Positions 1 to 9,526 of a stretch of 64,000 nt of DNA are shown piece after piece (the first letter of the stretch is position 1; each line of letters opens with the position of its first letter). The stretch comes from Megasphaera lornae (GTDB lineage Bacteria; Bacillota; Negativicutes; Veillonellales; Megasphaeraceae): assembly GCF_000214495.1 (NCBI RefSeq), contig NZ_AFIJ01000032.1:59177-123176 (forward strand), written 5' to 3'. Both the position numbers and the translations under genes were made by a program. The notes under the pieces were generated by a model. That model searched no databases and had not been told where the DNA came from. It saw only the letters and a program-made list of their open reading frames with translations.

Positions 1-757
1 TTAAACGGGCAAAGATTCGTTCCAGTTCTTTTTCTTCTCCCATGCGTACCGTTTGTAATTCATTATTACCGTCCACCATCGCCAGCGGTTCCACATACAA
101 GGTCAGACCGCTGGCCGATGTATCATGTACAATCCCCGGAAACGCTCGACGATATTCTTGCTTAATAGGGATAACATAGCGATTATTCCGCACAGTAAAC
201 AGCTGTTCTTGAAAATATTTTTGATATTCTTTATGTTGCAATATCTCTGTAATCATTCGCTTCGTACGATTTTCCAATGTGGCTATCCGCGTGCGCAACC
301 GAAATAATTCGGGCGATGCCGTATCTCTAATTTGTAAATCTTCATCAAATACTCGCGAAAAATTTTTCTGTAAAGCCGTAAAATCCGCTATCGAAGCGGC
401 CCGTTTACTTAATTGTACATAGGGCGTGTCGGGCACGGCCAGTTTCTCTTTGATGATCATATACGCTTGTATATTATGCCATATGGCAATACACTCCGCC
501 TTTTCCGGAACAATATTACGTGCCGCTTTAGCCAATGCCGGGCGAATATCCGTCAGCCGACCGTAGTCGATTGGACCTTCTTGCAAGCGATATTGTACCG
601 CCTCTTCCGTATCTTGTAAGCGACGGATCACTTCTTCTTGTATAGGACTGGGCCGTAACCGTCTCGCAATTTCTTTAGATAGTGAAGACGGCGCCAAGCG
701 TACCAACTGCTGTTTAATTTGCGAAAAGCCTAAAATCCGCATATTTCTTGTATTCAT
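1..757 (-). CDS. mutS2: Endonuclease MutS2, N-terminal part (cut by window edge)
   Basis: The frame is open through the left edge, so only about the first 252 residues are present. It starts at ATG 757, just downstream of the sequence GGAGTGCAGT. I translated it by hand. It opens MNTRNMRILGFSQIKQQL, continues with DYGRLTDIRPALAKAARN, and then has RNNRYVIPIKQEYRRAFPG followed by HDTSASGLTLYVEPLAM, which is the clamp/core region typical of MutS2. The family acts in ribosome-collision rescue and suppresses recombination; the ATPase and Smr nuclease domains would lie outside the window. It follows the U32 gene by 12 bases and is probably cotranscribed with it. Confidence 0.9.
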   Translation of the reverse strand, partial: MNTRNMRILGFSQIKQQLVRLAPSSLSKEIARRLRPSPIQEEVIRRLQDTEEAVQYRLQEGPIDYGRLTDIRPALAKAARNIVPEKAECIAIWHNIQAYMIIKEKLAVPDTPYVQLSKRAASIADFTALQKNFSRVFDEDLQIRDTASPELFRLRTRIATLENRTKRMITEILQHKEYQKYFQEQLFTVRNNRYVIPIKQEYRRAFPGIVHDTSASGLTLYVEPLAMVDGNNELQTVRMGEEKELERIFARL

Positions 758-769
758 ACTGCACTCCTA

Positions 770-3175
770 TTAACCGATCCCATGAAAAAAATGCCCGCGC
801 GTTACGCGTATATCTTCTTTGGCGACAGCGGACGTCGTTCCCTCTAAAGCACGTTTATATTGTCGACATAATTCTTGTACCCGACGCGGCGATTCACCGC
901 GAGCATCTATCCGTATTGCCGCAATGCCGCAATCTTTCAACAGGTCTATATACGGCAACATGGATAATTCACGAGTATTTAAAATATGGGTTCTTCCATA
1001 CGGATCCGTAACAAGAGGAAATTGTTGTTGCTTGCGATCCTTTATATACCGTGGTCCGGAACCCTCCCGCTGCGACTTCATCCCGAAGGCTTCGACCGGC
1101 GAAAACTCCGTAATCATCATTTCTATCCTGCCTTGCACCAACACTTCCAACGGCGGCGCTCCCTGCTGTATCATACACCGTATCTGCTTTATCGTACATT
1201 CCGGAGACACGGTTACGGATTGACACCGCCAGCCGGCATATACTCGGGCGGCTGTCGTATTAAAAATATTTAACGACCAATCTGCCCGCAAGGGCATGGT
1301 CGGTGCCGTTTCCTTTACCCATGCAAACTCCCCTAAAGCACCGATATATACGCCCTGTACAGGAAATTGCACGATCATTTCCCACTCCCTTTGTAACTGC
1401 GGCTTATCTTTTTCCCGCAACACCCGCGGCATAGCCGCCCACAAGGGAATCTGCCGTGCCGTTGTCATGGCGGTTACCTGCTCCCACTCCGCTCGGGTCC
1501 ACGGCGTGACGCCGTATCGTTCACCGCCGAAAATAATCGTATCCGCTCCCGCTTGCACGGCGGCCGCCGCCGTTTCCGGCGTATCACATCGCACATATAA
1601 AGCCGGCAATGTACCTCCCTGTTCAACCGGTAATTTTCTTTCATAAGTTTCCGCAACCGAACAATCACCGTGCCGACTTGCCGGTCGTCTATACGAATGA
1701 ATAATTTCTTTTTGTAAAGCTTGAATCCCTTGTCGCCGCAATTGATTCAATACACTGACGGGAATCATATAGCGTTCATCCCACATAGTTACTGCCGCTA
1801 AAGAAAAAGGCGTATCGCCCAACCGCCGCATTTGTTTTATCACCCGGTCCCGATCGGTCGGACAGGTCGTGGCCGCCACGGGAATATACGTACTTGCCGC
1901 CGTTACGACATGCCCGTTTTCATCCCATACACGCAACACCAATTGCCCGTTTTTCCCGGTTTCTAAATACATATAAATAGGAATCGTTCGGGTTCTTCGT
2001 GCCGTGCACGGTTCTTTTTTGGACTGCATTCGATATAAACTCCCCGGAATTGCCCCCTCTTTCCCTACTTGAAGTTTATACCGTCCTTGCTGTTTTAAAG
2101 GAATACAAGCCCGCACTGTCGTTAGAAAGGAAAAGTTTCCGCCCTGCATAATCCCGACGCAATCCCCCGCCTGTACAGCTGCCGTTGCCTGAATAAAAAG
2201 GTCTTTTCCCCGTACCTTACTGACAGTCCCGATACGTTCTCCCTGATTATGTCCCGGTTTTTCCGTAACGGTTTGCCGTCCCACACGCCCACGTAAAAAA
2301 TCCGCTTGTTCCGCCCGATGAAAGCCTTCATGAACTTTACAATGCGCTTGTTGCAGTAAGTCGGCGGCAATGGCCGAGGAGGACCGACAAGCCGTAAGTG
2401 CCTGCCGGTAAGCCGTAACCGCCGCTTGCACATAGCGACTGTCCTTCATGCGACCTTCAATTTTAAAAGAGGAAACTCCGGCTGCCGCCAACTCTTTTAT
2501 TTCCGCCAACGCATTCAAATCTTTTAGACTGAGTATATACGCCGGTTGCGGCAATACTGCTTGCGTTCCCCTTACCAATTGGTACGGTAATCGGCACGGT
2601 TGCGCACAAGCTCCCCGATTGCCGCTGCGTCCCCCTATAAAACTGCTCATCAAACATTGTCCCGAATAAGACATACACGAAGCACCGTGCACAAATACTT
2701 CTACAGCAATCGGGGCTTTACGACAAATCCTTTTGATTTCCTGCAATGTTAATTCACGCGCCAACACGACTTGTGAAAAACCGGCATTTGCCAACTGCTG
2801 TACGCCATAGCTGTCGCTTACCGTCATTTGCGTGCTGCCGTGTAACGGTAAAGCGGGCGCTATTTTTCGGGCAATGGCGGCCACCGCCAAATCTTGCACG
2901 ATAATACCGTCCGCCCCTACTTGATCTAAAAATTTAATATATTCCTCTACCGCCGCCAACTCTGTATCGGCAACAATAATATTAACCGTAACATAAATGC
3001 GCACGCCGAACAGGTGTGCCCAATGTACGGCTTGTTGTATTTCATCCCGACTGAAATTATGCGCAAAGGAACGGGCATTAAATGCTTTTCCCCCTAAATA
3101 TACGGCATCGGCGCCCGCTTCCACAGCAACCCTCACCTGTTCCGGTGAGCCGGCCGGAGCTAATAATTCCACCAT
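770..3175 (-). CDS. U32 family peptidase with DUF3656-type middle domain
   Basis: About 801 residues. Residues 1-300 form a TIM-barrel-like U32 domain that starts with VELLAPAGSPEQVRVAVEAG. The U32 signature EVFVHGASCMSYSGQCLMS lies near residues 160-178 and is followed by GNRGACAQPCRLPY; these cysteines suit an Fe-S cluster. The central part resembles DUF3656, and a second barrel-like half follows. Family members such as RlhA/TrhP act in RNA hydroxylation, while others are called collagenase-like, so the substrate here is not known. I prefer ATG 3175 over the GTG at 3181 because AAGGAG sits five bases before the ATG. Confidence 0.88.
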   Translation of the reverse strand: MVELLAPAGSPEQVRVAVEAGADAVYLGGKAFNARSFAHNFSRDEIQQAVHWAHLFGVRIYVTVNIIVADTELAAVEEYIKFLDQVGADGIIVQDLAVAAIARKIAPALPLHGSTQMTVSDSYGVQQLANAGFSQVVLARELTLQEIKRICRKAPIAVEVFVHGASCMSYSGQCLMSSFIGGRSGNRGACAQPCRLPYQLVRGTQAVLPQPAYILSLKDLNALAEIKELAAAGVSSFKIEGRMKDSRYVQAAVTAYRQALTACRSSSAIAADLLQQAHCKVHEGFHRAEQADFLRGRVGRQTVTEKPGHNQGERIGTVSKVRGKDLFIQATAAVQAGDCVGIMQGGNFSFLTTVRACIPLKQQGRYKLQVGKEGAIPGSLYRMQSKKEPCTARRTRTIPIYMYLETGKNGQLVLRVWDENGHVVTAASTYIPVAATTCPTDRDRVIKQMRRLGDTPFSLAAVTMWDERYMIPVSVLNQLRRQGIQALQKEIIHSYRRPASRHGDCSVAETYERKLPVEQGGTLPALYVRCDTPETAAAAVQAGADTIIFGGERYGVTPWTRAEWEQVTAMTTARQIPLWAAMPRVLREKDKPQLQREWEMIVQFPVQGVYIGALGEFAWVKETAPTMPLRADWSLNIFNTTAARVYAGWRCQSVTVSPECTIKQIRCMIQQGAPPLEVLVQGRIEMMITEFSPVEAFGMKSQREGSGPRYIKDRKQQQFPLVTDPYGRTHILNTRELSMLPYIDLLKDCGIAAIRIDARGESPRRVQELCRQYKRALEGTTSAVAKEDIRVTRGHFFHGIG

Positions 3176-3257
3176 ACGCACTCCTTACCTTTTATAAAAT
3201 ATACATTTTATTATATTATATTCTTTTTTTCTAAAAAGCAACTCTCCTCCGAAATAT

Positions 3258-3290
3258 AAAAAAACAAGCAGACATTACATGAATGTCTGC
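3258..3290 (-). terminator. Intrinsic terminator after the coiled-coil gene
   Basis: On the minus strand GCAGACATT, loop CATGT, AATGTCTGC, then TTG and seven T residues. It lies 44 bases downstream of the stop of the gene at 3334-3801 and would end the coaD transcript. Confidence 0.8.
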
Positions 3291-3333
3291 CTTTTATCCG
3301 GAATCCGGCCATATGCCGCTTACAGCAAAATAC

Positions 3334-3801
3334 TTACGACTGTTCCTCCTCTTTTTTGTTTGATTTCAATAAACTTTCCCGATTTTGTTGAATACTGGAC
3401 AACGTTTTTTCCAATGTAGATTCCACATATTTCAACACATCTCCGGCATACCGAATCGAACTGTTTTTCAACTCTTCGGATGAATTATTTGCCTGTAAAA
3501 TAATTTGATTAGCGCGTTCTTGTGCCTGCCGCACCAATTCACTTTCTTCTGTCAATTTGGCAATATAATCCTTCGCTTGTGCCACCATACTGTCGGCATG
3601 ATGTTGTGCATCCGATAAAATTTTATCCCGTTCGGCAATAATTCTTTTAGATTGATCCAATTCTGCCGGCATAGCCTCTTTTAAATCATCAATAATTTGC
3701 AATATTTCCTCTTCTTCAATCATTTTTTTGTTCGTAAAAGGCATTTTTGCCGCATTTAATATGGCGCTTTCTAAATCTTCCAACAACTTATCCGAATTCA
3801 T
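3334..3801 (-). CDS. Coiled-coil protein of ATP synthase b/DivIVA-like appearance
   Basis: 155 residues, almost entirely charged helix with heptad-like spacing, including AERDKILSDAQHHADSM and VRQAQERANQIILQANN. This composition gives hits to F-type ATPase subunit B or DivIVA-like families without proving function. There is no signal peptide or membrane segment. It lies 43 bases downstream of coaD on the same strand, a pairing I recall from other Firmicutes. Start: ATG 3801 with AGGGGTGGAG upstream is preferred to the GTG at 3810 that overlaps this motif. Function unknown; perhaps a cell division or envelope scaffold. Confidence 0.7.
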   Translation of the reverse strand: MNSDKLLEDLESAILNAAKMPFTNKKMIEEEEILQIIDDLKEAMPAELDQSKRIIAERDKILSDAQHHADSMVAQAKDYIAKLTEESELVRQAQERANQIILQANNSSEELKNSSIRYAGDVLKYVESTLEKTLSSIQQNRESLLKSNKKEEEQS

Positions 3802-3844
3802 GTACTCCACCCCTATGCCTCGTATTTGCTTTTAAAGCGTTCTT

Positions 3845-4303
3845 TTAATTTTTTTCTACATATGCCGGAACCATTCCGTCCAACTTCCCCCCAAAGCAAG
3901 CCAGCTCGCGAATGCCGGTGGAACTGATGTATGAATAGTTTGTACTCGTCATAATAAAGACGGTTTCAATCTTCGGTTCTACCTTTTTCATGAGTAATGC
4001 TCGTTGGAATTCATATTCAAAATCACTCAGTGCCCGCAAGCCGCGAATAATAATCGTAGCACCGTGCGCTATAGCATATTCATTTAGTAAGCCCTGAAAA
4101 CTGACAACTTCCACATTATGAATATGTTTAGTCGTTTCCAACAGTAATTCTTCCCGTTCTTTCATTGTAAATAACGGTTTTTTCGTAGGATTTTCAAAAA
4201 CGGCAATAATCAACTTATCTACTAATTTGCTGCCTCTTTCAAAAATATCAATATGCCCGTTCGTCACAGGATCAAAACTCCCCGGGCAAATTCCGATACG
4301 CAC
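3845..4303 (-). CDS. coaD: Phosphopantetheine adenylyltransferase
   Basis: 152 residues, close to the usual 160. It transfers AMP from ATP to 4'-phosphopantetheine, the penultimate step of coenzyme A synthesis. The N-terminus RIGICPGSFDPVTNGHID carries the nucleotidyltransferase T/HxGH motif as TNGH. The C-terminal SYISSTGIRELACFGG holds the ISSTxxR motif. The start is the GTG at 4303, preceded by AAGGAG; upstream in-frame ATG codons lie inside rsmD. It follows the rsmD stop by one base, so translation is probably coupled. Confidence 0.95.
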   Translation of the reverse strand: MRIGICPGSFDPVTNGHIDIFERGSKLVDKLIIAVFENPTKKPLFTMKEREELLLETTKHIHNVEVVSFQGLLNEYAIAHGATIIIRGLRALSDFEYEFQRALLMKKVEPKIETVFIMTSTNYSYISSTGIRELACFGGKLDGMVPAYVEKN

Positions 4304-4304
4304 A

Positions 4305-4859
4305 TTAAGCTCCTTCCCGGCGATAGCGAATAAAAGAAATTCGCGTATCTTTTCCATAGGCTTTTTCTCTGATGATCTCATACAACGGATTGTCATCAAT
4401 AGGTTCTTCTTTACTATGTTCCATCAGGAGCAAGCCGCCGAAGGCCAGCAGTTTGTATTGATATATAAACGCAATTGTATTATTCACCAAATTTTTATTA
4501 TACGGAGGATCGGCAAAAATAAATTGAAACTGTCTGCCCTGCAATCTTGCCAACGCGCGTCTTGCCGGACCGGCAATGACTTCACATTGTGCATCAAAAC
4601 CGCAAACTTCAATATTTTTTCTAAGCAACTCTTGTGTGGCTTGATCGATAAATACACAGGAAACAGCGCCGCGACTCAACGCTTCCAAACCCAACGCGCC
4701 CGTACCGGCAAACACATCGAGAACAGACGCTCCTCTTAAGGAAGTTGCCGCTAAAATATTAAACACACTTTCTCTCGTTCGGTCTAACGTAGGTCTGGTC
4801 AGCCGTCCTGAAGGAGTTTTCAATTTTCGACCTCTTACACTGCCAGCTATAATTCTCAC
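4305..4859 (-). CDS. rsmD: 16S rRNA (guanine(966)-N(2))-methyltransferase RsmD
   Basis: 184 residues. It methylates G966 of 16S rRNA using S-adenosylmethionine. VLDVFAGTGALGLEALSRG is the SAM-binding motif I and FADPPYNK contains the catalytic D/NPPY motif. The conserved opening RIIAGSVRGRKLKTP fixes the start at GTG 4859 with AGGTGA upstream; the longer frame from 4892 adds a poorly supported tail. The rsmD-coaD pairing is common in Firmicutes. Confidence 0.94.
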   Translation of the reverse strand: MRIIAGSVRGRKLKTPSGRLTRPTLDRTRESVFNILAATSLRGASVLDVFAGTGALGLEALSRGAVSCVFIDQATQELLRKNIEVCGFDAQCEVIAGPARRALARLQGRQFQFIFADPPYNKNLVNNTIAFIYQYKLLAFGGLLLMEHSKEEPIDDNPLYEIIREKAYGKDTRISFIRYRREGA

Positions 4860-4941
4860 CCAATCACCTACCCGCATGTAATTATTATACACGGTTTTAT
4901 CTTGATATAAAAGTAGTTGGCCGGAATAAATTTAACCGGCC

Positions 4942-5559
4942 TTATTCTTTAGGGAGCCGTTTTACTTCCAATTCTTTGCCTTGCCACAAACGCACGATAT
5001 TTTCTTTATGTCTAACAATCACTAATATAGCCGCCAATATACCGAAAATAATAACGGGGTACGGTGACCCGAAGACATACATCAAAATCGGTGTTGCCAC
5101 CGCACCTATAATAGAGCCTAAAGAGACCAGCCGCGTCGCCGCCACAATAATCGCCCAAATACCGAATACGACAATCGTCGGTAACGGCGCTAAAAAAAGA
5201 ATCACCCCCAGACCCGTAGCCACGCCTTTGCCGCCTTTAAAGCGCAAAAAGACGGAACAAGAATGCCCGACAATAGCCAACAAGCCGCCCAAAATCATGC
5301 CGTACACTTCCGGAAATGTGCCCGCTGCCTGCCCCGCCATTTGTCCTAAATACACGCCTATCATTCCTTTACATAAATCCGCCAGTAATACGGCACTGCC
5401 GCCGGCTTTGCCGAACACACGATACGAATTGGTTGCTCCCGTATTATGACTGCCGTACTGTCGCGGATCTTTACCGAAAAATAATTTTCCTATTATCAAG
5501 CCGCTGGGAAAAGAACCGATAATATATGCCGCAACTAATAATCCGATCCCCACTGTCAT
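4942..5559 (-). CDS. plsY: Glycerol-3-phosphate acyltransferase PlsY
   Basis: 205 residues with about five hydrophobic segments. It acylates glycerol-3-phosphate from acyl-phosphate, the first step of phospholipid synthesis at the inner membrane. The three PlsY motifs are visible: GSFPSGLIIGKL, GSHNTGATNSYRVFGKAGG and FKGGKGVATGLGV. Its ATG overlaps the der stop codon as ATGA, so it is translationally coupled to der. Confidence 0.95.
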   Translation of the reverse strand: MTVGIGLLVAAYIIGSFPSGLIIGKLFFGKDPRQYGSHNTGATNSYRVFGKAGGSAVLLADLCKGMIGVYLGQMAGQAAGTFPEVYGMILGGLLAIVGHSCSVFLRFKGGKGVATGLGVILFLAPLPTIVVFGIWAIIVAATRLVSLGSIIGAVATPILMYVFGSPYPVIIFGILAAILVIVRHKENIVRLWQGKELEVKRLPKE

Positions 5560-6887
5560 TGCGCATCCGCCTCTCTTTTGCCACGTAAAATTAAACGTAT
5601 GGGAGTCCCTTCAAAGCCGAAAGTTTCTCGCAATCTGTTTTCTAAAAAGCGTACATACGAAAAATGCATAAGTCGCGGTTCGTTAACAAATAAAATAAAC
5701 GTCGGCGGCTGTACGGAAGCTTGCGTCATATAATAAATACGCAACAACTTACCGCCTTTTGCCGGCGGCGGATTCGTTAACTGTGCATCTTCCAACAATT
5801 CATTTAAAACACTTGTAGATACACGCATATGCTGCTGTTCGGCTACAAATTTGACCATATCCGCCAAGCGATTCACCCGTTGCTTGGTTAATGCCGACGC
5901 AAACAGTATCGGGGCATATTGCAAAAATGCCAATTCTCGTCGAATATCTTCTTCAAATGCCTGACTCGTCTTACTGTCTTTGTCTATCAAATCCCATTTG
6001 TTCACTACAATAATACAGCCTTTTCCCGCTTCATGAATATAGCCGGCTATTTTTTTATCCTGTTCCGTAACACCGTCCTGCGCATCCAAAACCAATACCG
6101 CCACATCGGACCGATCAACAGCCCGCAAAGCACGCACTACACTATACCGTTCCACCGGAATATCCACCTTCGCTTTGCGACGCATACCGGCCGTATCAAT
6201 CAAGACAAAGGATGTATCATTATAGGTCCAGTACGTATCAATCGAATCCCGCGTCGTTCCGGGCACGTTACTGACAATCACCCGTTCTTGCCCCAATAAA
6301 GCATTTGTCATCGATGATTTGCCCACGTTCGGACGCCCTACTAACGCAATATGAATCGTATCTTCCCGTTCTTCCGGCGTCGGAAGATGTTGAATGTGTT
6401 GTAATACACTGTCCAGCAAATCTCCCAAATTCATTAAATTTACAGCAGACACGCCGATAGGATCGCCCATTCCCAAGGCATAAAACTCATACATGTTCAT
6501 TTCCTGCTCTACACTGTCAATCTTATTCACCACCAACAATACCGGTTTTCCGCAAGTGCGTAAAATGTTTGCGACCTCTTCATCCTGCGGTTGCATCCCG
6601 GTTTTACCGTCCACGACAAACAAAATGACATCCGCTTCCCGAATCGCCAGCTCCGCCTGATAGCGCATATCGGTAAAAATACGGTCGGCTGCATCGACAA
6701 ATTCAATGCCGCCCGTATCAATCATCGTAAATTCTCGTCCCAACCATTCCGCATCAAAATAAATCCGATCTCGTGTAACGCCGGGAATATCCTCAACAAT
6801 AGCGATCCGTTTTTTGACAATCGCATTAAATAAGGTTGATTTTCCCACATTAGGTCTCCCTACAACAGCCACTAACGGTTTGTACAT
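5556..6887 (-). CDS. der: Ribosome biogenesis GTPase Der (EngA)
   Basis: 443 residues with two tandem GTPase domains and a C-terminal KH-like domain, essential for 50S subunit maturation. First P-loop [12 protein letters not shown] near residue 10 with DTGGIE; second P-loop [12 protein letters not shown] near residue 183 with DTAGMRRK and NKWDLID. The C-terminus holds the KH-like region ([20 protein letters not shown]). AAAGGAG precedes the ATG at 6887. It forms an overlapping pair with plsY. Confidence 0.97.
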   Translation of the reverse strand: MYKPLVAVVGRPNVGKSTLFNAIVKKRIAIVEDIPGVTRDRIYFDAEWLGREFTMIDTGGIEFVDAADRIFTDMRYQAELAIREADVILFVVDGKTGMQPQDEEVANILRTCGKPVLLVVNKIDSVEQEMNMYEFYALGMGDPIGVSAVNLMNLGDLLDSVLQHIQHLPTPEEREDTIHIALVGRPNVGKSSMTNALLGQERVIVSNVPGTTRDSIDTYWTYNDTSFVLIDTAGMRRKAKVDIPVERYSVVRALRAVDRSDVAVLVLDAQDGVTEQDKKIAGYIHEAGKGCIIVVNKWDLIDKDSKTSQAFEEDIRRELAFLQYAPILFASALTKQRVNRLADMVKFVAEQQHMRVSTSVLNELLEDAQLTNPPPAKGGKLLRIYYMTQASVQPPTFILFVNEPRLMHFSYVRFLENRLRETFGFEGTPIRLILRGKREADAQ

Positions 6888-6910
6888 ACACTTCTCCTTT
6901 CCCCTATGCC

Positions 6911-6943
6911 AAAAGAGGATAACCGGTCATACCGGCTATCCTC
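6911..6943 (-). terminator. Hairpin between ispH/rpsA and der
   Basis: On the minus strand GAGGATAGCCGG, loop TATGA, CCGGTTATCCTC, then TTTT. It lies about 65 bases past the ispH/S1 stop and just before der. The T-tract is short, so readthrough into der is likely. Confidence 0.65.
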
Positions 6944-7007
6944 ACTTTAAGCCTCGCGATGGTTCTACACTTTCGCAGCCATAACCTACCGCATTTATAA
7001 AGAACCT

Positions 7008-8915
7008 TTATTCTTCTTCCTCATTTCGAATAGCCAAGACACTTAACGCTACCTTATGCTTATCAGGGTCAATTTTAATAATCTTTACCTGCATTTTATC
7101 GCCAATAGCGACTAAATCTTTTACTGCCGCGCCGCGTTGCTCCGTTAAAGCGGAAATATGAAGTAATCCCTGAATTTCCGGATCAATCGCTAAAATAGCC
7201 CCGATATTCAAGATTTTTTTAACTTCTCCTTCGACCACGTCACCAACGGCAAATTTCTCAATAGCCGCAATCCACGGATTTTTTTGTAACGCTTTCATCG
7301 ACAAAGAAATTCGATTCCGTTCCCGATCAAATTGTTGTACCAGCACATGTACCGTATCCCCTACGGAAAGAACGTCTTCTACCGCGCCGATACGCTTCCA
7401 AGAAATATCGGAAATATGAAGCAGTCCTTCTACGCCCCCCAAATCGACAAAAGCGCCATACGGCATAATTTTCACCACCGTGCCGTCCATTTCCGTGTTT
7501 TCTTCAATATGTTCCAACGCTTCCGCCCGTTTTGCTTCCCGTTCCACTTCTAAAACAGCTTTACGAGAAAGTACCAAGCGATTTTTATGTTCATCCAAGT
7601 CAATTATTTTTACTTGAAATGTTTGCCCTACTAAATTATCCAACGATTTGACAAAATGAACATCTCCCTGGGAAAGAGGAATGAATCCGCGCAAGGATTT
7701 AATAGAAACTACCAATCCCGCCTTATTCGTTTCCTTACCGACACATTCTATAAGTTGATCATTTTCATAGGCTTGCCGTACTTCTTCCCAATCCGCTTCT
7801 TTTTGCATTTTAACAAGCGATACGACAATCGTGCTGTCTTCTTTTACAGTACTTGCAATGACAACTTTAAATTCATCCCCGACGTGAACGACATCACCGG
7901 CTTTTTCCGGTGCAGGAACGGCTATTTCCTTTTTCGGCAAAATCGCTTCCGCTTTCGTACCGATGGAAACAAAGGCAGCATCATCAGTCACAGAAACAAC
8001 CTTACCTTCAACCACGTCACCCTTCTTCAGATTTTCTTCATAGTCGTACTGGTCCAACAATTCCTCGCTCATTACTTCTGTGCCTTCAGCTTGCAAATTT
8101 TCCATAATCTTAACAACCTCCTGTATTATCCAATCCGGTGTGGAAGCACCGGCTGTAATGCCTATGTAGCTCATACCATGAAACCACGAAGGATTGATTT
8201 CTCGTGCCGTTTCCACATGATATGTCGGGCAATCCTGTTCGCGACACACCTGCGCCAGCCTACCGGTATTCGCACTGTTTTTACCGCCTACAACGATCAT
8301 TGCATCCACTCTGCGCGCCAAAGCAATCGCCGCTTCCTGTCGTTGTTGTGTAGCTGTACAGATGGTCATATGGGTTTCCAGATGATTCGTTTTCGTCTGC
8401 AAAATGCGGACAATACGCTTAAATTTCTCCTGTGAAAACGTTGTTTGTACAACAACCCCCATATCTTCACAAAAAGGAATTTCCTGTGCTTCTTCTTCCT
8501 TATCTATTATAATAGCACGATTTACCCCCCATTGGGAAATACTAATTACTTCCGGATGCGATTTTTCTCCGATAATGACTAATTTTTTTTCTGCAAACAC
8601 AATTTTTTTCGCATCTTGTTGCGCTTTTTTTACATGAGGACAAGTCGCGTCTACAATTTTAACATGTTTTTCTTTTGCTTCTTCGTATACCTGCGGACCT
8701 ACGCCATGGGAACGAATCAATACGGTCGAGCCGTTATCCACTTCCTGTAAAGACTGTACCGGTGCCACCCCTTGTGTCGCCAACGTTTCCACCACTTGAG
8801 GATTATGAATGATCGGGCCCAATGTCCGCGTGCCCTCAGTCGCTTGGCAGGCCATATCCACCGCGCGCCGCACGCCGTAACAAAAGCCGCAGGCACCGGC
8901 TACTTCCACTTTCAT
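7008..8915 (-). CDS. ispH: Bifunctional HMBPP reductase IspH / ribosomal protein S1 fusion
   Basis: 635 residues in two parts. Residues 1-275 are IspH, the last enzyme of the MEP isoprenoid pathway, with the three [4Fe-4S] cysteines visible at about 12 (CGFCYGV), 92 (DATCPHVKK) and 186 (TICTATQQRQ). From about 298 there are four S1 RNA-binding repeats, each with the GxVxxVxxxGAFV-like core; the third, VVKIMPYGAFVDLGGVEG, is the most canonical. This fusion is known in Negativicutes and Clostridia and often supplies the S1-like protein. The ATG overlaps the plsC stop as ATGA. Confidence 0.96.
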   Translation of the reverse strand: MKVEVAGACGFCYGVRRAVDMACQATEGTRTLGPIIHNPQVVETLATQGVAPVQSLQEVDNGSTVLIRSHGVGPQVYEEAKEKHVKIVDATCPHVKKAQQDAKKIVFAEKKLVIIGEKSHPEVISISQWGVNRAIIIDKEEEAQEIPFCEDMGVVVQTTFSQEKFKRIVRILQTKTNHLETHMTICTATQQRQEAAIALARRVDAMIVVGGKNSANTGRLAQVCREQDCPTYHVETAREINPSWFHGMSYIGITAGASTPDWIIQEVVKIMENLQAEGTEVMSEELLDQYDYEENLKKGDVVEGKVVSVTDDAAFVSIGTKAEAILPKKEIAVPAPEKAGDVVHVGDEFKVVIASTVKEDSTIVVSLVKMQKEADWEEVRQAYENDQLIECVGKETNKAGLVVSIKSLRGFIPLSQGDVHFVKSLDNLVGQTFQVKIIDLDEHKNRLVLSRKAVLEVEREAKRAEALEHIEENTEMDGTVVKIMPYGAFVDLGGVEGLLHISDISWKRIGAVEDVLSVGDTVHVLVQQFDRERNRISLSMKALQKNPWIAAIEKFAVGDVVEGEVKKILNIGAILAIDPEIQGLLHISALTEQRGAAVKDLVAIGDKMQVKIIKIDPDKHKVALSVLAIRNEEEE

Positions 8916-9526
8916 ACTTCTTTACCTCCGTTATCGATAACCATCTGCAACAACGTATTTCGCATGTCTTCACAAAATTTCGCCACCAATACTTTATCCC
9001 CGGCTTTTCCCTCGGGCGGCAATACGGGATCTCCGAAAACAACTTTAATAGGACCCGTTTTTTTCGGCAGAGACCGGGAATTTATAATCGCCACCGGGAC
9101 AACCGGCACGCCTGTTTTAATAGCAATCCCGGCAAAGCCGTCATGAAATTTTCCTAAATATCCTTTTTTATGGCGAGTCCCTTCCGGAAAAATTCCTAAT
9201 ATTTCCCCTGCTTTTAAAATCCGAAACGATTCGGCAATAGCCTGTCGATCAATCCGCCCGCGATGAACCGGAAATGTTTTCATATATTTAAAAATCAACC
9301 GCATAACCGGATTTTTAAACAACTCCGCCTTCGCCATAAAGTGAATAAACCGATTGCGCACAGCGGTTCCCAATAACGGCGGATCAAAATAACTTTCATG
9401 ATTAAAAATCATAATTACCGGGCCCGTTTCCGGTACCTTTTCCGCTCCGTATACTTTCATTCCCAAAAAAGTATACGTATACAAATTGAACAATACCCGT
9501 AAAATCGGATCCGTATATTTTCTCAT
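8912..9526 (-). CDS. plsC: 1-acyl-sn-glycerol-3-phosphate acyltransferase
   Basis: 204 residues. It makes phosphatidic acid from lysophosphatidate. The HX4D catalytic motif is in FNHESYFDPPLLG and the FPEGTR motif in GIFPEGTRHKKGYLG. The start is ATG 9526 inside an ATGA overlap with the cmk stop, with GGAG eight bases upstream; the longer frame from 9583 has no ribosome binding site. It sits between cmk and ispH/S1, all three joined by four-base overlaps. Confidence 0.93.
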   Translation of the reverse strand: MRKYTDPILRVLFNLYTYTFLGMKVYGAEKVPETGPVIMIFNHESYFDPPLLGTAVRNRFIHFMAKAELFKNPVMRLIFKYMKTFPVHRGRIDRQAIAESFRILKAGEILGIFPEGTRHKKGYLGKFHDGFAGIAIKTGVPVVPVAIINSRSLPKKTGPIKVVFGDPVLPPEGKAGDKVLVAKFCEDMRNTLLQMVIDNGGKEV

